Part shown: positions 27,284 through 35,559 of the stretch, piece after piece
How positions within the stretch are numbered: the stretch's first letter is position 1
Layout of the letters: each line of letters opens with the position of its first letter
Source of the DNA: Lactococcus hircilactis
Lineage (GTDB): Bacteria; Bacillota; Bacilli; Lactobacillales; Streptococcaceae
DNA length: 64,000 bases
NCBI RefSeq assembly: GCF_009601015.1
Contig: NZ_WITJ01000007.1
Span: 62,001-126,000, forward strand
Direction: 5' to 3'
Notes under the pieces: generated by a model
What the model was told of the DNA's origin: nothing
The model's input: only the letters and a program-made list of their open reading frames with translations
Database searches by the model: none
Translations under genes and position numbers: made by a program

Positions 27284-28276
27284 ATGAAAAAAATTATTAA
27301 TCAACCACAAGATGTGGTCTCAGAAATGTTAGACGGATTAACCTATGCTTACGGGGATTTGATTGAAAAAGTTCCAGATTTTGAAATTGTTCAACGTAAA
27401 AGTCCTAAAAGTGGAAAAGTTGCCTTAGTGTCAGGCGGGGGTTCTGGACACGAACCCGCTCATGCTGGTTTTGTTGGGGAAGGAATGCTGTCAGCAGCTG
27501 TTTGTGGAGCTGTTTTTACTTCTCCAACCCCTGACCAGATTTTTGAAGCAATCAAAGCAGCTGACGAAGGTGCTGGAGTACTCTTAATTATCAAAAATTA
27601 TTCAGGTGATGTGATGAATTTTGAAATGGCACGTGAAATGGCTGAGATGGAAGAGATTAAAGTTCAACAAATTATTGTCGATGATGATATCGCCGTTGAA
27701 AATTCGCTCTATACTCAAGGAAGACGAGGAGTTGCTGGAACAGTCCTTGTTCATAAAATATTAGGTGCAGCTGCCCATCAAGGGATTTCCTTAGATGAAA
27801 TTAAGGATTTGGCTGATAAAGTCGTCAAGAATATCAAAACAATTGGTTTAGCTTTATCAGCTGCAACAGTTCCAGAAGTTGGTAAGCCCGGATTCATTCT
27901 TGATGATAATGAAATTGAATATGGCGTAGGAATTCATAGTGAACCAGGTTATCGACGCGAGAAAATGAAAACTTCTTATGAGTTGGCGACAGAGCTAGTT
28001 GGTAAGTTGAAAGAAGAATTCAAATTTGCAGCTGGTGAAAAATATGGAATTCTTGTAAATGGTATGGGAGCAACACCACTAATGGAGCAATTCATTTTTA
28101 TGAATGATGTTGCAAAATTACTGACAGAAGAAAAAATAGAAGTTCTTTTTAAAAAAGTTGGAAATTATATGACTTCAATTGATATGGCAGGTTTGTCACT
28201 TACAATGATTAAGTTGGAAGATGACCAATGGCTCAAAAATCTTAATGAAGACGTGAAAACTATTTCTTGGGGATAA
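27284..28276 (+). CDS. dhaK: Dihydroxyacetone kinase subunit DhaK
   Basis: DhaK binds dihydroxyacetone covalently and presents it to DhaL for phosphorylation at the expense of phosphoenolpyruvate via the PTS. The 330-residue protein shows GGGSGHEPAHAG (51-62) and GVGIHSEPGYRRE with the substrate-binding His218. The ribosome site is CAGGAGG. First gene of a dhaK-dhaL-dhaM-aquaglyceroporin operon with gaps of only a few bases; controlled by the DhaS operator upstream. Confidence 0.95.
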   Translation: MKKIINQPQDVVSEMLDGLTYAYGDLIEKVPDFEIVQRKSPKSGKVALVSGGGSGHEPAHAGFVGEGMLSAAVCGAVFTSPTPDQIFEAIKAADEGAGVLLIIKNYSGDVMNFEMAREMAEMEEIKVQQIIVDDDIAVENSLYTQGRRGVAGTVLVHKILGAAAHQGISLDEIKDLADKVVKNIKTIGLALSAATVPEVGKPGFILDDNEIEYGVGIHSEPGYRREKMKTSYELATELVGKLKEEFKFAAGEKYGILVNGMGATPLMEQFIFMNDVAKLLTEEKIEVLFKKVGNYMTSIDMAGLSLTMIKLEDDQWLKNLNEDVKTISWG

Positions 28277-28285
28277 GGAGAGAGA

Positions 28286-28864
28286 ATGTTAACAATAGAT
28301 ACAACCATTGAATGGTTAGGAAAATTCAACGAAAAAATACAAGAAAATAAAGCTTATCTGAGCGAACTAGACGGACCTATTGGTGACGGGGACCATGGTG
28401 CAAATATGGCTCGTGGGATGTCTGAAACAATGAAAGCATTGGAAGGTTCAGACTTTGAAAATGTCTCAGAAATCTTTAAAAAAGTGGCCATGACCCTAAT
28501 GTCAAAAGTAGGAGGAGCTTCAGGCCCTTTGTATGGTTCAGCCTTTCTAGCCATGAGTAAGACTGCTGCAGAAACTTTAGAAACACGCGAGTTGATTTAT
28601 GCAGGACTAGAAGCCATTCAAAAAAGAGGAAAAGCTCAAGTCGGTGAAAAAACGATGGTTGATATCTGGTCAGCGTTTTTAAATGACTTACAAACGGATT
28701 CAGCTTCCAAAGAAAATTTAGAAAAAGTTGTTAAAGCAAGTGCAGGACTTTTAGCTACAAAAGGACGAGCTTCTTATCTTGGTGAACGCTCAATTGGGCA
28801 CATTGACCCTGGAACACAATCAAGTGCTTATTTATTTGAAACACTTTTGGAGGTAGTAGCATGA
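28286..28864 (+). CDS. dhaL: Dihydroxyacetone kinase subunit DhaL
   Basis: DhaL carries a tightly bound ADP that is rephosphorylated by DhaM. The 192-residue protein has the magnesium/ADP aspartate cluster DGPIGDGDHGANMARG (about 30-45), GGASGPLYGSAF and the C-terminal GRASYLGERSIGHIDPGTQS. It starts nine bases after dhaK behind AAGGAGA and overlaps dhaM by four bases. Confidence 0.95.
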   Translation: MLTIDTTIEWLGKFNEKIQENKAYLSELDGPIGDGDHGANMARGMSETMKALEGSDFENVSEIFKKVAMTLMSKVGGASGPLYGSAFLAMSKTAAETLETRELIYAGLEAIQKRGKAQVGEKTMVDIWSAFLNDLQTDSASKENLEKVVKASAGLLATKGRASYLGERSIGHIDPGTQSSAYLFETLLEVVA

Positions 28865-29232
28865 CTTATGGAATTGTCATCGTTTCTCATTCGTCTGAGA
28901 TTGCTTCAGGACTAAAAAAATTAATTCGTGAAGTTGCTAAAGATATTTCACTAACTGCTATAGGTGGTTTAGAAAATGGCGAAATAGGCACCTCTTTTGA
29001 TCGAGTAATGGCAGCCGTTGAGGGAAATGAGGCAGATCATCTTTTAACATTCTTTGATTTAGGAAGTGCGCGAATGAATTTGGATTTGGTTTCTGAAATG
29101 ACAGACAAAGAATTAACCATTTTTAATGTCCCGCTTATTGAGGGAGCTTACACAGCGAGTGCTCTCTTAGAAGCAGGAGCAACTTTTGAAGCAATAAAAG
29201 ATCAGTTAGAAAAAATGCTGATAGAAAAATAA
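28861..29232 (+). CDS. dhaM: PTS-dependent phosphoryl donor DhaM
   Basis: A 123-residue EIIA(Man)-like protein that passes phosphate from HPr to DhaL-ADP. The phosphorylated histidine is His10 in GIVIVSHSSEIASGL. Only the EIIA domain is present, without the HPr and EI-like extensions of enterobacterial DhaM, as expected in Gram-positive bacteria. It overlaps dhaL. Confidence 0.93.
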   Translation: MTYGIVIVSHSSEIASGLKKLIREVAKDISLTAIGGLENGEIGTSFDRVMAAVEGNEADHLLTFFDLGSARMNLDLVSEMTDKELTIFNVPLIEGAYTASALLEAGATFEAIKDQLEKMLIEK

Positions 29233-29241
29233 GGTAGAGCA

Positions 29242-29958
29242 ATGACATTACAAATATTGGGAGAATTTCTGGGCACTTTCATCCTTGTACTGCTGGGAAA
29301 TGGGGTTGTCGCAGCAAATGTTTTAGGTAAAACAAAATCGGAAAATGCAGGTTGGGTGACTATTGCAATTGGCTGGGGCTTAGCCGTTGCTGTCGCCGTC
29401 TGGGTAGTTGGCTTCTTTTCGCCCGCTTATCTCAATCCAGCCTTGGTCATTGGTTTTCTTGTATTAGGGAAAATAAAGATTGGCTTAGCACTTGCTTTTA
29501 TTGTAGCCGAATTTTTAGGTGCTATGTTAGGTGCTGTCGCCGTTTGGTTACATTATTATCCTCATTGGGAAGAAACAAAAGATTCTTCTCTAATCTTGGC
29601 AAGTTTTGCTACAGCACCTGCTATTCGTCATTCTTGGTCCAATTTTTTAGGAGAAGCTTTTGATGGGGCGCTACTCATGCTACTGATTATGGCAATGGGC
29701 CATTATCGTCTTGAAGGTGGTTTTGGTCCAATTATTGTTGGTTTTCTCATTATGGCAGTTGGTTTTTCTTTAGGACCAACAACTGGCTACGCGATGAATC
29801 CAGCACGTGACCTAGGTCCGAGAATCATGCACGCACTTTTACCAATTAAAAATAAAGGAACCTCCGACTGGAGCTATGCTTGGATTCCAGCAACTGGTTC
29901 GATTGTTGGCGCCGTAATTGCTGGGCTACTCTATCAATGGATACTGACGCTTCATTGA
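29242..29958 (+). CDS. MIP-family aquaglyceroporin (GlpF-like)
   Basis: A 238-residue channel with six hydrophobic helices and both pore motifs: NPA in SPAYLNPALVIG and NPAR in MNPARDLGPR. The aspartate following NPAR is the residue that marks glycerol facilitators over water channels. As the last gene of the dha operon it most likely brings in dihydroxyacetone or glycerol. A bidirectional hairpin follows. Confidence 0.9.
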   Translation: MTLQILGEFLGTFILVLLGNGVVAANVLGKTKSENAGWVTIAIGWGLAVAVAVWVVGFFSPAYLNPALVIGFLVLGKIKIGLALAFIVAEFLGAMLGAVAVWLHYYPHWEETKDSSLILASFATAPAIRHSWSNFLGEAFDGALLMLLIMAMGHYRLEGGFGPIIVGFLIMAVGFSLGPTTGYAMNPARDLGPRIMHALLPIKNKGTSDWSYAWIPATGSIVGAVIAGLLYQWILTLH

Positions 29959-30029
29959 TAGTATCTAAAAATACGGGTTCTATAATAAATCCTATGAGAA
30001 TGATTTCCCACAGGATTTGACAAAGAACC

Positions 30030-30057
30030 AAAATACGGATAAGCATCCGTATTTTTT
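30030..30057. terminator. Bidirectional terminator between the dha operon and the dipeptidase pseudogene
   Basis: AAAATACGGAT-AAGC-ATCCGTATTTT with T-runs on both strands. Confidence 0.88.
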
Positions 30058-31419
30058 AATCATTAAAATCAAAGCGAAGTTTCATGTGATTGGAACCAGA
30101 AATAACCATTTTACCAAGAAGTTCGGTTTGAGCAGTCAGAGCAATCTGTGCAAGTTTTTCGTTCACTGCTTCAAGTGATTGGTCACTTCCTTTGTCGGTT
30201 TCGTTTTGTAAGGCTCTTAATTTTGCCATTGTGTTTAGGTCAAAATTGTCTCTTTTATCAACATAGCCTTGGAAATTACTGTCTCCTAGAACAGCGGTCA
30301 TTGTAGTCAACCAATACATTTTGGTTGGGTCAAAGTCGGCTTTTGTATCGCGATAACAAGTAGGGGTATCACTTACTCTAGCATAAAATGGAACAAGGCT
30401 ATTGAAACTGTTAGGTCCAAAAGCAAGCCAATGAATGCCAGGAAGCTCCTTGTCTATATTATCTCGAATTTGTAAAACATGGAGTTCCAAATTACGATTG
30501 AGTCCAATTGGTCGAATCAATTTTTGTTCTGCGGCGCTTGAAGTTGTGCTGTAAGGGTCATAAGCTGTATTTTCATAATGACTTGACATGACAAACTTAA
30601 TTTCTTCAATGGAAATTTTGCGATTGGCATGGCAGATGAAAGGTAAATCTTGGTTAAATGGATCGTCATTTCCTGTGGTTTCTGGAGAAAAATAGTTTTG
30701 CACATACCAAGCGCGTGTCTTTAATGGTACTTGAACCAAAAATATGACGAAGGTTATAACCATCAAAGTCTGGATTAAGCTTGTTCTTATCAATAAATTC
30801 TTTCAAACCAGTTGAATAAATCGTGTCAGAACTTTCAAAATCATACCAATCGATATTAAGACGATTAGGAGCAATAACATAAGCGTCGTCGGGGATACGA
30901 ATAGCTGCCCATTGATGTCCACCTAGTGTTTCTAACCACCAAATTTCATCTTTATCAGAAAAAGTCATCCCGTTTGATTCATAGGTTCCATATTTTTCTA
31001 AGAGTTGTCCTACTCGTTCAACTCCTTCACGCGCACTCTGGATATAAGGAAGAGTAATTGTTGTGAAGTCTTCTTCACCCAGTCCTGTTTCAACATAAGG
31101 GATCCAATCCTAAAATTCGACTATTGGTTGTGGAGGTTTCTGTCGCGGTCATGGCAACATTCTCACTATTAATTCCAGCCGCTGCCCAAATACCATGGGT
31201 TGAATCTGCGTCAGGTGTGGTAGTCTATGATAGAGGGTTTTCTGGCAATTCAAATTCACAAGCTGTGGCAACAGAAGAATACCGCTTGGATTGATTTTCG
31301 GGATTAATGACAACAAAACGTTGGGGATTAGGTTTATCTCCACCATCTTCGTTTCGTGCAATTAGAGTTGTGCCATGTAATGAGGCGTTTTTACCGACGA
31401 GAAATGATGTACATGCCAT
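30056..31419 (-). pseudogene. C69-family dipeptidase (PepD-like), inactivated
   Basis: Pieces of one dipeptidase lie in order on the minus strand: the start [13 protein letters not shown] with the N-terminal nucleophile cysteine and [53 protein letters not shown]; and the end [24 protein letters not shown]. The frame is broken by an in-frame TAG near 31225, a one-base insertion near 31100 (extra C after GAT) and a deletion/frameshift near 30717. Such enzymes (pepDA/pepDB in lactococci) cleave dipeptides; this copy cannot make the whole protein. Confidence 0.88.
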
Positions 31420-31530
31420 ATGAATTGCTTTATAAAGATATAGGTGATTTGTGCTAAGTTCCTCAAAACTTAAAGTTATTGTCATTATACTACAAAAATG
31501 CTATTTTTAGATAGCTTTGTTAGACTTTAT

Positions 31531-31559
31531 TTGATGTTCATTCTTCAAAATATTATAAT
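31531..31559 (+). promoter_or_regulatory. Promoter of the TetR gene
   Basis: TTGATG at 31531-31536, 17-base spacer, TATAAT at 31554-31559. The operator at 31557-31578 overlaps the -10 end. Confidence 0.75.
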
Positions 31560-31578
31560 GAATGAGTAATCATTTATT
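31557..31578. promoter_or_regulatory. TetR-type operator 1 (autoregulation)
   Basis: AATGAATGAG-N2-ATCATTTATT, an imperfect inverted repeat matching the half-site at 32293-32314. It covers the -10 and transcription start of the regulator gene. Confidence 0.75.
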
Positions 31579-31597
31579 CAGTCTAAAAGGAGATATC

Positions 31598-32245
31598 ATG
31601 TCTGAAGAACAAACATTAAATGAGGTTTATGCTGATACCCTAAAAAAAATGGAAAATTTGACAGAAAAGCAAAAGAAAGTTTTACAGGCGTCATTAGAGC
31701 TCTTTGCGTCACAAGGATTTGAAGCGACGACTTCTCAACAAATTGCAAAAAGGGCGGGAGTTTCTGTTGGTTCTGTTTATCACACTTTCCCCACGAAACA
31801 AGCCATCCTTGTAGCGGTACTTACACCTATCTTTGAGGGGACAATGGATACTGTCGCCAATCAATTTAATGATAATACATTTGGCAAAGGATTTGAAAGC
31901 GTGGAGGAGCTCGTTAAGGTAACTATTGCGGACCGTTTTTATTTTGCCGATAAAAATATAAATGTGATTCGCTTAATGTTAGGACAAATGCTTGTTAATT
32001 CCGTTTTTATTGGAGACTTAAAAAATTTTTTTGAGCAACAAGCAAAACAGTTAGTTTTACCAACAATTGTTCGCCTCCAAGCTGAGCAAAAAATAAAAAA
32101 TCTTTCGATTGAAAAAATTCTACAGATTCTTTTTTATCCTTTAGCGACTTATATTGGTAAAAGAGTTTTGGGAATTAACAATTTGTCATTAGAGGAAGAA
32201 ATCGAATTTGCCACTGAAATTACTATAAAGACACTCAAAGTTTAA
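31598..32245 (+). CDS. TetR/AcrR-family transcriptional regulator
   Basis: About 215 residues from ATG 31598, which has AAAAGGAGA upstream. ATG 31562 lies inside the operator and is not the start. The DNA-binding part is FEATTSQQIAKRAGVSVGSVYHTF (residues about 37-60, abbreviated at its ends). The ligand is unknown. Matching operators in front of this gene and the ABC genes next to it make it their likely repressor. Confidence 0.9.
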   Translation: MSEEQTLNEVYADTLKKMENLTEKQKKVLQASLELFASQGFEATTSQQIAKRAGVSVGSVYHTFPTKQAILVAVLTPIFEGTMDTVANQFNDNTFGKGFESVEELVKVTIADRFYFADKNINVIRLMLGQMLVNSVFIGDLKNFFEQQAKQLVLPTIVRLQAEQKIKNLSIEKILQILFYPLATYIGKRVLGINNLSLEEEIEFATEITIKTLKV

Positions 32246-32248
32246 TTT

Positions 32249-32277
32249 TTGACAATCATGAATTGAAGTGATAAAAT
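32249..32277 (+). promoter_or_regulatory. Promoter of the ABC-2 exporter operon
   Basis: TTGACA at 32249-32254, 17-base spacer, TAAAAT at 32272-32277. Confidence 0.8.
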
Positions 32278-32292
32278 TACTTCAACAAGAAA

Positions 32293-32314
32293 AATGAACG
32301 AGCACTCATTCATT
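32293..32314. promoter_or_regulatory. TetR-type operator 2 (exporter control)
   Basis: AATGAACGAG-N2-CTCATTCATT, nine of ten positions symmetric, just downstream of the predicted transcription start. Confidence 0.82.
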
Positions 32315-32331
32315 GATTGGAGGAGAATAAT

Positions 32332-33078
32332 ATGAAATCACCGATTGCTATTAATGATATTAGTGTGAAATTTGGCGATAAAGCAATATTAGACCATTTA
32401 TCCTATGAATTTGAAAGTGGAAAAATTATTTGTTTGATTGGACCTTCTGGAGCTGGGAAGTCAACCTTGATCAAAGCTATTGTTGGCATGCAAAAATTGG
32501 ATTCTGGCAATGTTGAGATGCTTGAAAGAAAAATTCCTGACAGAGAAGTATTAGGAAAATTAGGCTATATGGCGCAAGAAGATGCCCTATTTAAAGAATT
32601 GACAGGCAAACAAAATTTAGAATTTTTTGGTTCTTTGCAAGGAATCAAAAAAAAGGATTTACAAAGCAAGCTTGATAAGGCAGCTGCTACAGTAAATCTG
32701 ACTAAGCAGTTAAATCATTCAATTTCTAATTATTCAGGAGGAATGCAAAGGCGCTTATCACTCGCTATTGCTCTGCAGACGGATGCTCCGATTTTACTTT
32801 TAGATGAACCAACTGTTGGGATTGATCCAGAATTACGTCAAGAAATTTGGGCGGAGCTCCGTCATCAAGCAAGTCAAGGGAAAACAATATTAATTACGAC
32901 GCATGTTATGGATGAAGCTGAACGCTGTGATGTCGTACTGATGCTTAGAAATGGTAAATTTATAGCAGAAGGTTCGCCAAAGGAAATTAAGGAAAAGTAT
33001 CAAGTGGATTCGGTTGAGGAAGCCTTTATTGTTGCGGGAAAAAATTTAGAGTTAGAAAATAAGGGGATAGCGAAATGA
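32332..33078 (+). CDS. ABC transporter ATP-binding protein (ABC-2 exporter)
   Basis: About 248 residues from ATG 32332 with TTGGAGGAG upstream. Walker A is GPSGAGKSTL, the signature is NYSGGMQRRLSLA, Walker B is ILLLDEPTVGID, followed by TTHVMDEAERCD. It pairs with the permease whose start it overlaps by four bases. The transported compound is unknown; TetR-controlled exporters of this type often handle toxic compounds. Confidence 0.93.
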   Translation: MKSPIAINDISVKFGDKAILDHLSYEFESGKIICLIGPSGAGKSTLIKAIVGMQKLDSGNVEMLERKIPDREVLGKLGYMAQEDALFKELTGKQNLEFFGSLQGIKKKDLQSKLDKAAATVNLTKQLNHSISNYSGGMQRRLSLAIALQTDAPILLLDEPTVGIDPELRQEIWAELRHQASQGKTILITTHVMDEAERCDVVLMLRNGKFIAEGSPKEIKEKYQVDSVEEAFIVAGKNLELENKGIAK

Positions 33079-34217
33079 GAACACTTGCTATCTTTAAACG
33101 AATTATGCTTCAACGTCGTGGTGACCCTAGGACGCTGGCGATGATGTTTTTAGCTCCAATCTTTATTTTGACGCTTATGTACTTTCTCTTTCAAGTGCCG
33201 TCAAATACTCCTTACAGAGTGGGTTTAAAGTCTGATAATACAGAATTAACAAGAACTTTGAAGGATATGCCAGATGATAAAGCACATCTGAAAGTTATTA
33301 GTGTTTCTGAAAATAATCGCTCAACAATGAATGAGAAAAATTTGAGTGCAATTGTTAGTATTTCGGGGAAAAATATTGATGTTCGTTATGCTAATCAGTC
33401 AAATGGAACAAGTTCTGCGATTAAGCTACTTTTAACACAGGTCATTCAAGAAAGCCAAGTTAAGGCAACTAAAGAGGAGACTAAGCAGGCTTTGCAAGAT
33501 TTGATAAGTAAGTTACCTCAAACATTAGGTCAAAGTCTTTCAACAAATTTCAGGGTTGACACAGAGCAGTATAAAGTCACGAGTCACTATTTGTACGGAG
33601 ATCCTAGTAGTACAAATGCTACTTTTGGTGATTTAGCACCGATTTTAGTTGGAACTTTTGCTTTCTTCTTGGTGCTTCTAATTTCAGGGATTTCATTAGT
33701 GAATGAGCGAACTTCAGGGACGCTGGGGAGAATGTTAGTTACTCCTGTGAAAAGGAGTCAAATTGTGACTGGCTATTCTTTGAGTTATGGAATTCTTGCA
33801 ATGATTCAAACAGCACTTATGGTTGTTTTTACTTATTGGATTTTGGGGGTTCATAATAACGGAAATATTGGTTGGGTTTTTGTCATTAATTTCTTTATTG
33901 CAATCATTGCTTTGTTGTTTGGCTTGCTCTTGTCCACATTGGCAAAAACAGAATTTCAATTTGTGCAAATGATTCCTTTGGCCATTATTCCACAATTTTT
34001 ATTTTCTGGTTTGATTCCTGTCGATACGATGCCTGTCATTCTTCAAGCAATCGCTCATTGTATTCCGGTTTATTATGGAATTAGTGCCATGCAAGAGGTA
34101 GTTAAAAGGGGAATGGGATTTTCTGGAATTTGGTTTGATTTGCTCATTATGTTAATTTTTTCTGCCGTGCTTTATCTTGCAAATGTTCTAGCTTTGAAAA
34201 ATGTTCGTCGGACTTAA
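33075..34217 (+). CDS. ABC-2 type exporter permease
   Basis: A 380-residue permease: one membrane helix near residues 20-40, a large extracellular part (about 45-190), then five hydrophobic segments with the family's SLVNERTSGTLGRMLVTPV loop and FLFSGLIPVDTMP. It is encoded with the ATPase under TetR control. A hairpin terminator follows. Confidence 0.92.
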   Translation: MRTLAIFKRIMLQRRGDPRTLAMMFLAPIFILTLMYFLFQVPSNTPYRVGLKSDNTELTRTLKDMPDDKAHLKVISVSENNRSTMNEKNLSAIVSISGKNIDVRYANQSNGTSSAIKLLLTQVIQESQVKATKEETKQALQDLISKLPQTLGQSLSTNFRVDTEQYKVTSHYLYGDPSSTNATFGDLAPILVGTFAFFLVLLISGISLVNERTSGTLGRMLVTPVKRSQIVTGYSLSYGILAMIQTALMVVFTYWILGVHNNGNIGWVFVINFFIAIIALLFGLLLSTLAKTEFQFVQMIPLAIIPQFLFSGLIPVDTMPVILQAIAHCIPVYYGISAMQEVVKRGMGFSGIWFDLLIMLIFSAVLYLANVLALKNVRRT

Positions 34218-34240
34218 GATAGATAGTTTTAATCCCATTG

Positions 34241-34269
34241 ACTGGCAGTTCTCAGAGCTGTCAGTTTTT
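34241..34269 (+). terminator. Terminator of the ABC-2 exporter operon
   Basis: ACTGGCAG pairs with CTGTCAGT (one G-T pair), followed by T-run. It resembles half of the iterated palindrome but is not a copy. Confidence 0.7.
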
Positions 34270-34326
34270 GTATTATCCATACGGCGGAAGCTAGTAATGT
34301 GGAGCGTTGTTTCGTGTAACTGGGTA

Positions 34327-34344
34327 TGATATAATGAGAACATG
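34327..34344 (+). promoter_or_regulatory. Extended -10 abutting the methyltransferase start (leaderless candidate 3)
   Basis: TGaTATAAT ends at 34335, six bases before ATG 34342; no Shine-Dalgarno. Confidence 0.65.
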
Positions 34345-35511
34345 AAAAAAATAACAGTACGGGCAAAAACAGCAAAAAAATTGCGGGGGGGTTATCCACT
34401 CTTGGTGGCAGAAGATTTACTGACAGAACTATCAGAGGATGATTTTGCACGGTTTTTTGATGAAAAAGGGCAAACGCTTGGAACAGGCTATCTTTCAAAA
34501 CAAAATAAAGGAGTGGGTTGGCTTTTAGATTCTTCGTCAGTAAAAATTGACCATCATTTTTATGTGGAAAAATTTGTCAATGCACGCGTTTTACGTGCGA
34601 ACTTCTATCAGGATGAATTGACGACAGCCTTTCGTCTTTTTAATGGTGAAGGAGATGGATTGGGCGGCTTAACGATTGATTTTTATAATGGTTTTGCTGT
34701 CTTTTCTTGGTATAATCAATTTATATATAGTCAAAAAAAAGCGATTGTTAAGGCTTTTCAAGCCGTTTTCCCAGATATTAAAGGGGCTTATGAAAAACTT
34801 CGTTTTTCTGATGCTGCTTTAGAAAGTCAACATATTTTTGGTGAAGAAGCAGCTGAACCTTTGTTAGTCATGGAAAATGGCGTGACTTATGCGACTTATC
34901 TAAATGAAGGATTGATGACAGGGATTTTTCTGGATCAAAAAAATGTGCGTGGGGCATTAGCAAATGGTTTGGCAGTTGGAAAATCAGTCCTTAATATGTT
35001 TTCTTATACGGGCGCATTTTCAGTAGCAGTGGCTGTTGGCGGGGCTAAACAAACGACTTCAGTGGATTTGGCAAAGCGGAGTTTAGAAAAAACGCGTCAG
35101 CAATTTGAAGTGAATGGGCTTGATTTGGCGCAGCAAAAAATCTATGTGATGGATGTTTTTAGTTATTTTAATTATGCAAAAAAAAAGAAATTGACTTATG
35201 ATTTGATTGTACTAGATCCGCCGAGTTTTGCGAGAAATGGGAAGAAAACATTTACTGTTGCAAAAAATTATGGTGAATTAGTCGAAGATGCTGTTGATAG
35301 ATTAGAAAATAATGGCATTTTGATTTGTTCAACAAACGCAGCTAATGTGAGTGCTCAAAAATTTCATCAGATCGTTTTGGCAGCACTGACAAAGTCTGAT
35401 GTGGCATTTGAACTTTTAAAAACAGAGCATTTACCAGATGATTTTTGCGTGTCGCGTGCTTTTCCAGAAGGAGATTATTTAAAAGTTTTGTTCATTCAAA
35501 TTAAAAAATGA
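34342..35511 (+). CDS. rlmI: RlmI-type 23S rRNA (cytosine-5) methyltransferase
   Basis: A 389-residue protein with an N-terminal PUA-like RNA-binding domain (about 1-75; KKLRGGYPLLVAED, LGTGYLS) and a C-terminal Rossmann methyltransferase. Motifs include TGIFLDQKNVRG, VLNMFSYTGAFSVAVAVGG (motif I), SVDLAKRSLE and the catalytic LIVLDPPSFARN, followed by LICSTNAA. RlmI methylates C1962 in E. coli; the exact target here is inferred. Confidence 0.85.
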   Translation: MKKITVRAKTAKKLRGGYPLLVAEDLLTELSEDDFARFFDEKGQTLGTGYLSKQNKGVGWLLDSSSVKIDHHFYVEKFVNARVLRANFYQDELTTAFRLFNGEGDGLGGLTIDFYNGFAVFSWYNQFIYSQKKAIVKAFQAVFPDIKGAYEKLRFSDAALESQHIFGEEAAEPLLVMENGVTYATYLNEGLMTGIFLDQKNVRGALANGLAVGKSVLNMFSYTGAFSVAVAVGGAKQTTSVDLAKRSLEKTRQQFEVNGLDLAQQKIYVMDVFSYFNYAKKKKLTYDLIVLDPPSFARNGKKTFTVAKNYGELVEDAVDRLENNGILICSTNAANVSAQKFHQIVLAALTKSDVAFELLKTEHLPDDFCVSRAFPEGDYLKVLFIQIKK

Positions 35512-35525
35512 TAATAAGATAATAA

Positions 35526-35554
35526 AAATAACAGACTTGATTCTGTTATTTTTC
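35526..35554. terminator. Bidirectional terminator between the convergent rlmI and flavoprotein genes
   Basis: AATAACAGA-CTTGAT-TCTGTTATT with T-run on plus and A-run giving T on minus. Confidence 0.88.
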
Positions 35555-35559
35555 ATTTT

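Noticed and set aside
31562-31597. Upstream ATG extension of the TetR gene
   Set aside because: ATG 31562 lies inside the operator and transcription start region; ATG 31598 has a good ribosome site.
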